Shown piece by piece: positions 13,421 through 20,378 of a DNA stretch of 21,786 nt. The stretch lies in contig SOKM01000002.1 in assembly GCA_004375785.1 (NCBI GenBank), positions 1 through 21,786 on the forward strand, in the 5' to 3' direction. Numbering within the stretch: position 1 is the first letter of the stretch; the number at the start of each line of letters is the position of its first letter. The notes under the pieces are model-generated. The model saw only the letters and a list, made by a program, of their open reading frames with translations, searched no databases and was not told where the DNA came from. Made by a program: the position numbers and the translations under genes. This stretch comes from Candidatus Cloacimonadota bacterium. GTDB lineage: Bacteria; Hydrothermota; E44-bin80.

Positions 13421-15169
13421 ATGAATGAAAGAATAGAGAAAAAGCCTAAACCAAATAACCCCAATTCCCAATTGGAAGGTTATGAGGATTTCCTTGAAGA
13501 GTTTTCCGATGGTGTAGTTGCAATTGATAAAAATCTGCGGATCATTAGTTTTTCAACAGGTGCTGAAAGAATTACAGGATATAGCGCAAACGATGTTACA
13601 GGACTTACCTGCAAGGAGGTTTTTAAATCAGACGTCTGCGAGAAGGGGTGTATAGTAAAAATGGTATTAAAAACAGGAAAACCTGTATCAAACCTTCGAG
13701 AGGATATAAAAAACGCAAATAATGAAACCATTCCTGTTTCTATGAATGCATCACCTCTACTAAATATTCATGGCAAGATAGTTGGTGTTGTCCTGAGTTT
13801 CAGAAATGTTCTTGAGGTTTATAAACTTACTACCGAACTTTTCAAAGAGTCCACAATGCTTCAATCAATCATGAATTCCATTGCAGATGGTGTGTTTACA
13901 GTAGATACCAATTGGCTTATTACAAGTTTTAACCCTTCTGCTGAAAGAATTACGGGATATAAAAAGGAAGAAGTTATTGGAAAACCCTGTCGTATTGCAT
14001 TCAGAAGTGAATATTGTGGTAGAGATTGTGCTCTAATGAAGACAGTTAGGAGAGGAGAAACTATCACAAATTTTGAAATGGATATTCTCAATGCAAAAGA
14101 TGAAAAGGTTCCTGTAAGTGTGAGTACTTCCTTACTAATAAACGAAAAAGGAGATATTATCGGTGGTGTAGAAACATTCAGGGACCTTACAGTTATAAAA
14201 CAATTAACAAGAGAATTAAAGGGAAGGTACAGTTTTGGAAACATTGTTGGTAAAAGTCCAGGGATGCAGAAGATATACAATTTGATTGAGTCCGTTAGCA
14301 GCACCAATTCAACGGTTCTTATACTTGGTGAGACAGGCACAGGAAAGGATTTAGTTGCAAGGGCAATCCACTATAATTCACCAAGAAGGGACAAACCTTT
14401 CATAAAAGTCTCCTGTGCAGCACTGCCAGAGTCATTATTAGAAAGTGAACTTTTTGGTCATAGAAAAGGAGCATTTACTGGTGCTCTCAGGGATAAACCG
14501 GGAAGGTTCAAACTCGCAGATGGTGGAACAATCTTCCTTGATGAGATAGGAGAGATTCCAGTTTCAGTTCAGGTTAAACTATTAAGGGTTCTTGAGGAGC
14601 AGGAATTTGAACCTCTCGGTGGAACAGAACCAATAAAGGTTAATGTAAGGATTATTGCTGCAACGAACAGAGATTTAAAAGAAGCAATGAAAGAAGGAAA
14701 ATTTAGAGAGGACCTCTTTTACAGATTGAATGTAATTCCCATCTCTCTCCCCCCGTTAAGTGAAAGAAAGGATGATATACCACTTCTCGTCGAGGGTTTT
14801 ATCAAGAAATTCAACAAAGAGACTGGCAGAAATATCGTTTCCGTCTCAAGGAAGGCTCTGGAACTACTGCTCGATAATAAGTGGACTGGCAATGTGAGGC
14901 AACTTGAGAATGTTATTGAATATGCATTTGTTCATTGTGATGGTAAAACAATCCAGGTTCAGCATCTACCGGAAGAAATCAAGTTTAAGAAAGAGAAGGA
15001 TGGAATCATAGATGCTGATACCCCCCTTGAAGAGATAGAAAAACGGGTGATAATAAGTGCTCTGAAAAGAAATAATTTTGTTCAAGGAAAGGCTGCCCGC
15101 TCACTCCGTATCTCCCGAACTACTTTGTGGAGAAGGATGAAAAAATACGGGTTAAGCCCTAAAATCTGA
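13421..15169 (+). CDS. PAS-PAS sigma-54-dependent transcriptional activator
   Basis: A 582-residue enhancer-binding protein with two PAS domains (about residues 22-132 and 145-258), an AAA+ domain (about 272-505) and a Fis-type helix-turn-helix (about 540-578, AARSLRISRTTLWRRMKKYG). The AAA+ domain has Walker A GETGTGKD (303-310), the sigma-54 contact loop GAFTGA (350-355) and Walker B GGTIFLDEIG. Each PAS domain carries the same Cys signature, C-x8-C-x3-C (C64/C73/C77 and C190/C199/C203), which suggests a redox, metal or Fe-S ligand site. No receiver domain or membrane segment is present, so sensing is cytoplasmic. It is 5 bp behind feoB and probably activates the -24/-12 promoter at 10405. 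Confidence 0.93.
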   Translation: MNERIEKKPKPNNPNSQLEGYEDFLEEFSDGVVAIDKNLRIISFSTGAERITGYSANDVTGLTCKEVFKSDVCEKGCIVKMVLKTGKPVSNLREDIKNANNETIPVSMNASPLLNIHGKIVGVVLSFRNVLEVYKLTTELFKESTMLQSIMNSIADGVFTVDTNWLITSFNPSAERITGYKKEEVIGKPCRIAFRSEYCGRDCALMKTVRRGETITNFEMDILNAKDEKVPVSVSTSLLINEKGDIIGGVETFRDLTVIKQLTRELKGRYSFGNIVGKSPGMQKIYNLIESVSSTNSTVLILGETGTGKDLVARAIHYNSPRRDKPFIKVSCAALPESLLESELFGHRKGAFTGALRDKPGRFKLADGGTIFLDEIGEIPVSVQVKLLRVLEEQEFEPLGGTEPIKVNVRIIAATNRDLKEAMKEGKFREDLFYRLNVIPISLPPLSERKDDIPLLVEGFIKKFNKETGRNIVSVSRKALELLLDNKWTGNVRQLENVIEYAFVHCDGKTIQVQHLPEEIKFKKEKDGIIDADTPLEEIEKRVIISALKRNNFVQGKAARSLRISRTTLWRRMKKYGLSPKI

Positions 15170-15339
15170 AAATAACGGTTAATTTTTTAGTTGACTATAC
15201 TAATTATTTAGTTTAATATAATTTAAGAATGAATAGCAAAAAAATTGATGAATAAAATTGCAAAATCATGATGCTATAAATTAAGCGATTTTGAAGTCAA
15301 AGAACTAATAAATAAAAAAGAAATTTGTTTATACAATTG
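15170..15339. other. AT-rich gap after the activator gene
   Basis: I see no gene, promoter or strong terminator here. A 20-codon open stretch just before 15340, in frame with the following gene fragment and ended by TGA at 15338-15340, is too short to interpret. Confidence 0.5.
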
Positions 15340-15356
15340 AACGCCTGCCCCCAATC
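15340..15356 (+). repeat. Copy 2 of the 17-bp motif AACGCCTGCCCCCAATC
   Basis: Identical over 17 bases and in the same orientation as copy 3 at 16848-16864. It stands exactly where the truncated gene fragment begins. The GC-rich run is conspicuous in AT-rich surroundings. Confidence 0.7.
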
Positions 15357-15607
15357 GATCGAACCAGATATTTCGACTGAGAAGATATAATGGTAAAAGC
15401 CATCAACATACAAATATAATAGAAAAAGAGTCTTTCTACGATTTTCATATTCATATGGCAACACAAAGATATCAGGAAGCAGGTTTAAAAGAGGACGGAT
15501 ATGCGCAAATAACAGATACTTTTTCTGATATTTACACTGCAATTGATTGTTTTATTAAAGATTGTAATCTTGTTTTAGCTGACAGCAATCAACCAAAATT
15601 GTTTTGA
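15341..15607 (+). pseudogene. 5'-truncated gene upstream of the DUF1828 gene (possible toxin-component remnant)
   Basis: An open frame of 88 codons with no start codon before an ATG at 15455; a TGA lies directly before it. The sequence LRRYNGKSHQHTN ... FYDFHIHMATQRYQEAG ... AIDCFIKDCN reads as the C-terminal part of a conserved small protein, probably of about 130-140 residues, that I have seen beside DUF1828 genes; DUF6978-like or TumE-like naming is possible but not certain. The N-terminal half is missing, cut at the 17-bp motif. The DUF1828 gene follows 13 bp later with its Shine-Dalgarno directly after this stop, so they were one operon. A 50-residue product from ATG 15455 cannot be excluded. 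Confidence 0.5.
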
Positions 15608-15620
15608 AAGGAGGTGGTTC

Positions 15621-16406
15621 ATGGACATTGCTACGATTGAGAAGGATTTCAGAGAAAAGGTTTGTGATAAGATAAAAATTGTTCCCGAAGGAAAAGAGCG
15701 ATTTAGAATATTCACCCCCTTTATGTTTGAAGATGGAGATCATTTAGTTTCAATATTAAAAAAATTAGACAGAGGATGGTTTATCTCAGACGAAGGACAT
15801 ACTTATATGCATTTAAGTTATGACCTTGATATAAAGGATTTAGAAAGAGGGACAAGACAAAAAATCATTGAATCTGCTGTATCGATGTTAAATATTGAAG
15901 ATAAAGATGGTGAGTTGATTACAACTATAGAAAATGGAGCCTGTGGAGATGCACTTTATAGTTTTATTCAGGGAGTATTGAAAATAACTGATGTATCCTA
16001 TCTTTCACGGGAAAGGGTTATATCTACCTTTATGGAGGATTTCAAAACCTTTATCTCTGAGAAGGTTCCCGAAAATAGAAGAATTTTCAATTATTTTGAT
16101 AAAAAATACGATCCTGAAGCAAAGTATTCTGTTGATTGTATAGTGAATGGAAGTAAGCCTCCCCTCTTTATTTTAGCTATACCCAACGATGACAAATGTC
16201 GTGACACAACAATAAGTTTATTACAATTTGAGAAATGGAATATATCATTCCATTCAATAGCTATTTTTGAAGAGCAGGAAACAATCAACAGAAAAGTTTT
16301 AGTAAGATTTAGTGATGTTTGCGAAAAACAATTTTCAAGCCTCTATTACAATAAAGATAGAATAGAAAAATACTTGAGTAACCGAATAGAAAGATATGGA
16401 ACTTAA
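15621..16406 (+). CDS. DUF1828/DUF1829 domain protein (possible antitoxin-type partner)
   Basis: A 261-residue protein. Residues about 20-110 match the DUF1828 pattern, with FTPFMFEDGDHLVSIL, then GWFISDEGHTYMHLSY; the C-terminal part from about 130 (VISTFMEDFKTFI ... YSVDCIVNG) matches DUF1829. Such two-domain proteins are often encoded with a small partner in toxin-antitoxin-like or defence-island loci; the biochemical role is not established. There is no signal peptide and no metal-binding Cys pattern. AAGGAGG lies eight bases before the ATG. The gene is intact while its upstream partner is truncated, the order expected if the neutralising member outlives the toxic one (inference). Confidence 0.75.
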   Translation: MDIATIEKDFREKVCDKIKIVPEGKERFRIFTPFMFEDGDHLVSILKKLDRGWFISDEGHTYMHLSYDLDIKDLERGTRQKIIESAVSMLNIEDKDGELITTIENGACGDALYSFIQGVLKITDVSYLSRERVISTFMEDFKTFISEKVPENRRIFNYFDKKYDPEAKYSVDCIVNGSKPPLFILAIPNDDKCRDTTISLLQFEKWNISFHSIAIFEEQETINRKVLVRFSDVCEKQFSSLYYNKDRIEKYLSNRIERYGT

Positions 16407-16438
16407 GGAATAAACTAAGCAATCTCAAAATTGAACAA

Positions 16439-16845
16439 ACGAGCATTGACAGACTTGCTTCTATACAAAACAATGAAGGAATTGGGTGGGAAGGCGGTAG
16501 TGCAGGTGGAGATTTCAAGATTGGCAGGTTTACCCCGTTAGAAAATCTCTGTTTCTAATGGGGTTTATTTCTACTCAAGACAATAAAGGAGTCGAGGGGA
16601 ATGGTGGAAGGGTGTGGAAAGACTTCAACATTGACAGGCTTGCTTCTATACAAAACAATGAAGAAATTGGGCAGAAGGATGGCCGTACAGGAAGAAATTT
16701 CAACATTGACAGGTTTGCTTCTATACAAAACAATGAAGAAATTGGGCAGAAGGATGGCCGTACAGGTAGAAATTTCAGCATTGATCGGTTTAGTTCTATT
16801 CGGGACAATGAAGGAGCGGGAGGTGATCGGTTGTGTGAAGAAGCT
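16439..16845. repeat. Tandem array of about five 75-bp repeat units
   Basis: Units start at about 16439, 16513, 16624, 16699 and 16774. The units at 16624 and 16699 are almost identical over 75 bp; the others are diverged. Each has a conserved part, CATTGACAGGTTTGCTTCTA plus CAAAACAATGAAG, with CATTG/CAATG at its ends, then a G-rich part. Because 75 is a multiple of three and stops are rare, three frames are open (for example 16558-16890 plus and 16575-16862 minus) and would encode 25-residue repeats; I do not regard any as a proven gene. A single diverged unit lies at about 18481-18552. Confidence 0.8.
16529..16567. mobile_element. 31-bp palindromic mini-insertion with 4-bp TTTA duplication
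   Basis: Within the second tandem unit, CCCCGTTAGAAA ... TTTCTAATGGGG (16533-16563) forms an 11-of-12 inverted repeat flanked by TTTA on both sides. Removing it with one TTTA restores a unit of 76 bp that aligns with the other units, so it is a precise insertion. Confidence 0.7.
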
Positions 16846-17269
16846 TCAACGCCTGCCCCCAATCCTCAATCCCATATTGAGACCAGGTAACTCTTTAACA
16901 GGGTCATCCGAATATAGGTAGATACGAAGGATTGCTTCCAGCGCAGAAATGGTAAATTTGTCTATTCTCAGAGCACGCAAAAGAGGATTGTTCTTCAACA
17001 TAACAAGAAGTTCCTTCTTGCCGAGAATAATACCTGTAGTGTTAATGACTTTTCTTATGTTTAGATTTTCTTTTGTAAGAGTTATTTCTAAATCATTTAT
17101 AAAACACTTAAAGGAAAATCTCTTCTCTGGTTTCTCTCAATAATTTGTTGCAGTAAACCTTCACAAATTTTCGTGAAAACTTCTTAAGGTAGAGGTTTAT
17201 TTCCTTTCTGGAAAGAATCTTATCTACAGAAGGAATTTTCCTCAATTCTTCCTGAACCACATCTTTCAT
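16846..17269 (-). pseudogene. selA: selA pseudogene, L-seryl-tRNA(Sec) selenium transferase
   Basis: SelA converts Ser-tRNA(Sec) to Sec-tRNA(Sec) with pyridoxal phosphate; the intact protein is about 450-470 residues. What remains is an N-terminal domain starting at ATG 17269 (MKDVVQEELRKIPSVDKILS), a frameshift at about 17115-17125, the RKVINTTGIIL motif that opens the PLP domain, then directly GKKELLVMLKNNPLLRALRID and LEAILRIYLYSDDPVKELPGL from the far side of that domain. Roughly 200 residues, including the PLP lysine, are deleted between two GIIL-like sequences (junction about 17023-17034). The 3' end is cut at copy 3 of the 17-bp motif. The gene cannot make an active enzyme. Confidence 0.85.
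16848..16864 (+). repeat. Copy 3 of the 17-bp motif AACGCCTGCCCCCAATC
   Basis: Identical to copy 2, same orientation, at the 3' break of the selA pseudogene and at the end of the tandem array. Copies 2 and 3 bracket about 1.5 kb as direct repeats. Confidence 0.7.
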
Positions 17270-17406
17270 AAAAATAGTACTATGATAAAAACAGTGAAGT
17301 GTCAAATAAAAAAATACCCCTGCACTCTTATTGAGCTTTAATGTATAAAAATAGATGCTATGAAAGTGCGGGTTGGATGTTATGTCCTCGAAGTAAAACT
17401 TTTCAA

Positions 17407-17438
17407 AAAAATACAGCCTCCAGAGAGGCTGTATTTTT
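17407..17438 (-). terminator. Rho-independent terminator of the beta-barrel gene
   Basis: AAAAATACAGCCTC and GAGGCTGTATTTTT form a perfect 14-bp stem with a CAGA loop, 20 bp after the stop of the gene at 17458. On the minus strand it runs into a T tract. The symmetrical A/T flanks would let it work in both directions. Confidence 0.9.
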
Positions 17439-17457
17439 AGGTGAAGTGTCGCAGTTG

Positions 17458-18138
17458 TTAGAATGTAAATTTTGTTCCGCCAAGGATTTGAGTACCATTT
17501 AATTTCCAGGCCTCGTATTGGCTTCTATAAATTTCCATGAGCCCCATCGAATATCGCACATTTACAAAAAGAGCGACTTTGGGAGCAAATGCAAACTCAG
17601 CTCCACCACCTAAATCGAGTGCAAGATCAACACCCCTGTATAAATCTTTGATGTTTATAGATGTCGATTGACCCCCAACCTTCACTTCCTGAACAGCAGT
17701 AATGAGAAGACCAAGATTGGGTCCAGCGAACATATACATTTTGAACATGGGCTGTCCAACCTTAGCTTTAAACAGAAAAGCCATTTCAAAATAATCAAGC
17801 TTAAAGGTACTTGTAACAGGAAACACTGATTCGACTTCCCAAACGGCTCCTTTCTGCACATAAAGAAGATCGTACTGAATGGAAAAAAACTTCACGACTT
17901 CTACTTCGACAAAACCACCGGCCATCATTCCCGTACGTTTAGAAAAGTCATATTCATATGAAAGGGTTAAGTATTCAACAGAAATATTGGCAAGGTTTAC
18001 ACCTCCTTGAAAACCAAGACCGATTGGAATTCTTGCAAAGACCCATGCTGAATGAAAGAGAAAGGATAAGAACAAGAATAAGGGAAGATACCTCATCATA
18101 GTGTTTGCTAACAAAACTTTTTTAAGCTTTGCTATCAT
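17458..18138 (-). CDS. Outer-membrane beta-barrel protein with signal peptide
   Basis: A 226-residue protein starting MIAKLKKVLLANTMMRYLPL, with a basic N-terminus, a hydrophobic core (FLFLSFLFHSAWVF) and a probable cleavage after AWVFA. The mature part is a series of amphipathic strands alternating with turns (IGLGFQGGVNLANIS, MMAGGFVEVEVVKFFSIQYDLLYVQKG, FEMAFLFKAKV, LALDLGGGAEFAF) and ends in a Phe (GGTKFTF), the usual mark of outer-membrane insertion. It fits the small OmpA-like/opacity porin families; the substrate is unknown. AGGAGGTG stands five bases before ATG 18138, so the 12 codons upstream are not used. It has its own promoter and terminator and is therefore monocistronic. Confidence 0.85.
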   Translation of the reverse strand: MIAKLKKVLLANTMMRYLPLFLFLSFLFHSAWVFARIPIGLGFQGGVNLANISVEYLTLSYEYDFSKRTGMMAGGFVEVEVVKFFSIQYDLLYVQKGAVWEVESVFPVTSTFKLDYFEMAFLFKAKVGQPMFKMYMFAGPNLGLLITAVQEVKVGGQSTSINIKDLYRGVDLALDLGGGAEFAFAPKVALFVNVRYSMGLMEIYRSQYEAWKLNGTQILGGTKFTF

Positions 18139-18284
18139 ACAACACCTCCTTTTATAAATGTTTAATGTTAGCAAAAAACAGACATTCTTAAATATAAAAC
18201 TTGTTATGTTTCATGGAAATTGGACACATTTGTGATTTTTTTAATAGACACTTTTCAGGTTGTATCATTCCATTTTCTCCCCAA

Positions 18285-18314
18285 ATTATACCACTTCCTC
18301 CGCTCCAATGTCAA
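18285..18314 (-). promoter_or_regulatory. Consensus sigma-70 promoter of the beta-barrel gene
   Basis: On the minus strand a perfect TTGACA (18309-18314), an 18-bp spacer and a perfect TATAAT (18285-18290). Transcription would begin near 18278, about 140 nt before ATG 18138. Confidence 0.8.
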
Positions 18315-18419
18315 GCGTTTTTTCTCTGCTCTCCCCTGTAATATCTCCTCCTTTTTACCCACATACACATCGCCTTGAACCCTAAGTATCTTGACTTTAT
18401 GCCATCTTTCTGATATTAT

Positions 18420-18690
18420 TTCAATCTCTGTAGCGTTGGGGCCTGCCATGAACCGTATGGTTCATGGCTTGTCCCTCCACATTGTCAGGCTTTCATCTAT
18501 TCAAGACAATGAACAAGTTAGAGGGAAAGGGGAAGAATGGGGAAAACTTGAACATTGGTAAACCGAGATTGCTTTCCTTCGGATGGCTCAGGGCAGGCTC
18601 CGCGGAGTTTACCCTGAACCATACGGTGCAGGGTTTATCCTGAGCCTGTCGAAGGGCTCCTCGCAACGAAAGGGAAGGTTTGTTCGTAAG
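18420..18690. repeat. Nested interspersed repeats
   Basis: From left to right: GTAGCGTTGGGGCCTG, then a hairpin CCATGAACC-GTAT-GGTTCATGG (18435-18456), then CTTGTCCC, so a hairpin splits the loop of a larger hairpin repeat. Next come one diverged unit of the 75-bp repeat (about 18481-18552), then ACATTGGTAAACCGAGATTGC (split here: ACATTGGTAAA + CGAGATTGC), which recurs at about 19908, and at 18590-18660 overlapping palindromes around CCTGAACCATACGG and CCTGAGCCTGTCGAAGG. I see no gene; open frames across it appear fortuitous. Confidence 0.6.
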
Positions 18691-18870
18691 TAAGAGCAAC
18701 CTCCTGGTTGCGACCTTCTTTCTGACACTTCGTTGATATTCTGTGTCATTCTTAAGATGCCTTACCTGTTGTGTGTAACCGTACTTCATTTTCTGGAAAG
18801 GTGGTGAACTTTTTAATTGACTAAATAGATTTTAAAGTTTACTATCGGCTTATTGTTAACACAAAGGGAT

Positions 18871-18960
18871 GTATATCCGAAGCACTTCGGATATAACGTC
18901 AAAATGAATCGAAAAACGAAGTTCGGATATGTTACGTCATCTGAAATTCGGCTCGTAACG
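18871..18960. repeat. Dyad and direct repeat upstream of the membrane-protein gene
   Basis: A perfect dyad of 10-bp arms ATATCCGAAG / CTTCGGATAT separated by CA (about 18871-18892), overlapping a direct repeat TTCGGATAT(GTT)ACGTCA seen at about 18884 and 18920, and then GTTACG ... CGTAAC. The TTCGGATA-type sequence differs from the repeat families elsewhere in the window. Confidence 0.6.
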
Positions 18961-18980
18961 GAAGGGAAGTGCAAGGTACA

Positions 18981-19604
18981 ATGCAAATTCTAATTGGAAG
19001 TTTAGTGCTGAGTGTAATCCACGCATCTATTCCCAACCATTGGATTCCTTTAGTTGCAATCGGTAAAGCTGAAAATTGGTCGCGTAATGAAACTTTGTGG
19101 ATAACAGCCATCACTGGAAGTGCTCATACAATCAGTTCTATCTTAGTTGGTATTATCGTCGGCTTAGTTGGTTACAAACTTTCTTCCGCTCACGAATTTG
19201 TTACAAGAGTTGTTGCCCCTTTAATTTTAGTTATTCTGGGACTCGTTTACTTGTTTGTGGACTTAAAGAGTCCCCATCACCACCAGAATCCTATGGAGAT
19301 TTGCTCAATTTCCCAAAAATCGAAACTTAGTATCATAATTTCTTTATGCATTGCAATGTTTTTCTCGCCATGCATTGAAATTGAGGCATATTATTTTACA
19401 GCAGGGACTTTTGGTTGGAGCGGCATTACTATTGTTTCTATTGTTTATCTTATTGTGACTATACTTGGTATGCTCTTGTTAGTAGATTTAGGTCTCAAAG
19501 GAGTCGAAAGGATAAAATGGCATTTCTTAGAGCATCATGAAAAGGGTGTAACTGGGGTGGTGTTAATTGTTTTGGGAATAATTACTTATTTCATAAAGAT
19601 ATGA
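18981..19604 (+). CDS. Polytopic membrane protein of the UreH/LysE-like type, His-rich loop
   Basis: About 207 residues with roughly six membrane helices: LIGSLVLSVIHASIPNHWIPL at the N-terminus (with HASIPNHW), two helices through residue 95, a cytoplasmic or periplasmic loop with PHHHQNP, then SLCIAMFFSPCIEIEAYYF and two further helices. The pattern resembles NicO/UreH/LysE-type metal or small-molecule transporters, but I cannot name a substrate; divalent metal is a guess from the His cluster. I favour ATG 18981 (MQILIGS); GTG/ATG sites a few codons upstream are possible. Close relatives that I recall are from Bacteroidota, and the upstream repeat differs from the rest of the window, so acquisition by transfer is possible. 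Confidence 0.65.
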   Translation: MQILIGSLVLSVIHASIPNHWIPLVAIGKAENWSRNETLWITAITGSAHTISSILVGIIVGLVGYKLSSAHEFVTRVVAPLILVILGLVYLFVDLKSPHHHQNPMEICSISQKSKLSIIISLCIAMFFSPCIEIEAYYFTAGTFGWSGITIVSIVYLIVTILGMLLLVDLGLKGVERIKWHFLEHHEKGVTGVVLIVLGIITYFIKI

Positions 19605-20378
19605 GCCAAACTAACTTAAGCCCTATTTCTTCCACTATAAGCCTGATATCACAAGATACTTATTCTTCTGTATCCAGAAGTTAGATTTATCTGCTAATCA
19701 GTTTCATCGCTTGTCGCTCTACTTTTACTATTCTCTCCTCACCATTCACTCTTTCTTCATCACTCCTTTTAACTATTCGTTTAAGGACTAGCTCTGGTCC
19801 TATCACCTGGCTAAGTATGTGCTGAAAGGTAAATACTACATAGACCCCGTCATTGCGAGCCTGCTCAAGCAAAGTGAACATTCTCTGTAGCGTTGGGGCT
19901 TGTCCCCAACATTGGTAAAACGAGATTGCTTCGAAAGTGAATATGAAAGTATTCTCCAAATTACAATCTACAACAGAGTTAGCAGTGCATCAGATCTGGA
20001 GTCTTCTTTCCCAATCCTTCCTAAATGTGTAACGGGTGTGAGTATGGAGAGCCTTGCAGGGAGTGGAAGGGGTAGGTCTTTTTAATTGAGGGAGAGTTTG
20101 TGTAAAGTAAACTTCCCGAATCCACTTGACATTTCGGATAATTAGTATAAAAGTGGGGTCGAGTTAGAATCTGGAATATAGAAATAACTACTATTGCAAT
20201 CTTTTCATCATAAATTGTAATTTCTCCTCATCAAACTGTATATAAGAGATAAACCCATTGTATTTTGTTTACCCATTTTGGCATAGAGAGCTTGATTGAA
20301 AAACCTTTCTTTGTATTCAAGGAGTCTTTGTAAAATCTCTCTCGACCCTTGCAGTCCAACCCCGTATTTTTTTTCGTA
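19605..20378. other. Gene-poor region with a composite repeat
   Basis: No gene that I can support. It holds the composite repeat at 19849-19934. A minus-strand frame of about 50 codons before 19687 (QHILSQVIGPELVLKRIVKR and onward) looks somewhat protein-like and could be the 3' remnant of an unidentified gene. Confidence 0.45.
19849..19934. repeat. Composite interspersed repeat with GTCATTGCGAG and GTTGGGG hairpin
   Basis: GTCATTGCGAG at 19849-19859, then GTAGC and the hairpin GTTGGGG-CTTG-TCCCCAAC (about 19886-19904), then ACATTGGTAAA and GAGATTGCTTCG. It is the intact form of the hairpin that is split at 18435 and that may be the source of the 17-bp motif. Confidence 0.65.

Noticed and set aside
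16439..16845. Possible CRISPR array (conserved part of about 35 bp alternating with about 40-bp variable parts).
   Set aside because: The would-be spacers are related to each other and two are almost identical, the repeats are diverged, and no cas gene is in view. It is a plain degenerate tandem repeat.
18255..18449. Minus-strand open frame of 64 codons.
   Set aside because: A perfect TTGACA-N18-TATAAT promoter lies inside it and its start falls in a repeat; no family is recognised.
18493..18789. Minus-strand open frame of 98 codons.
   Set aside because: It is made almost entirely of interspersed repeats and has no recognisable family.
18871..18960. Possible integron attC site upstream of the membrane-protein gene.
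   Set aside because: The AAC and GTT parts belong to a direct repeat and do not pair as attC arms should, and no attC follows the gene.
19687..19959. Minus-strand open frame of 90 codons.
   Set aside because: Its first third is the composite repeat; the rest is at most an unidentified gene remnant.
20126..20153. TTGACA followed by TATAAA-like bases on the plus strand.
   Set aside because: The spacing is 14-16 bp and no plus-strand gene follows.
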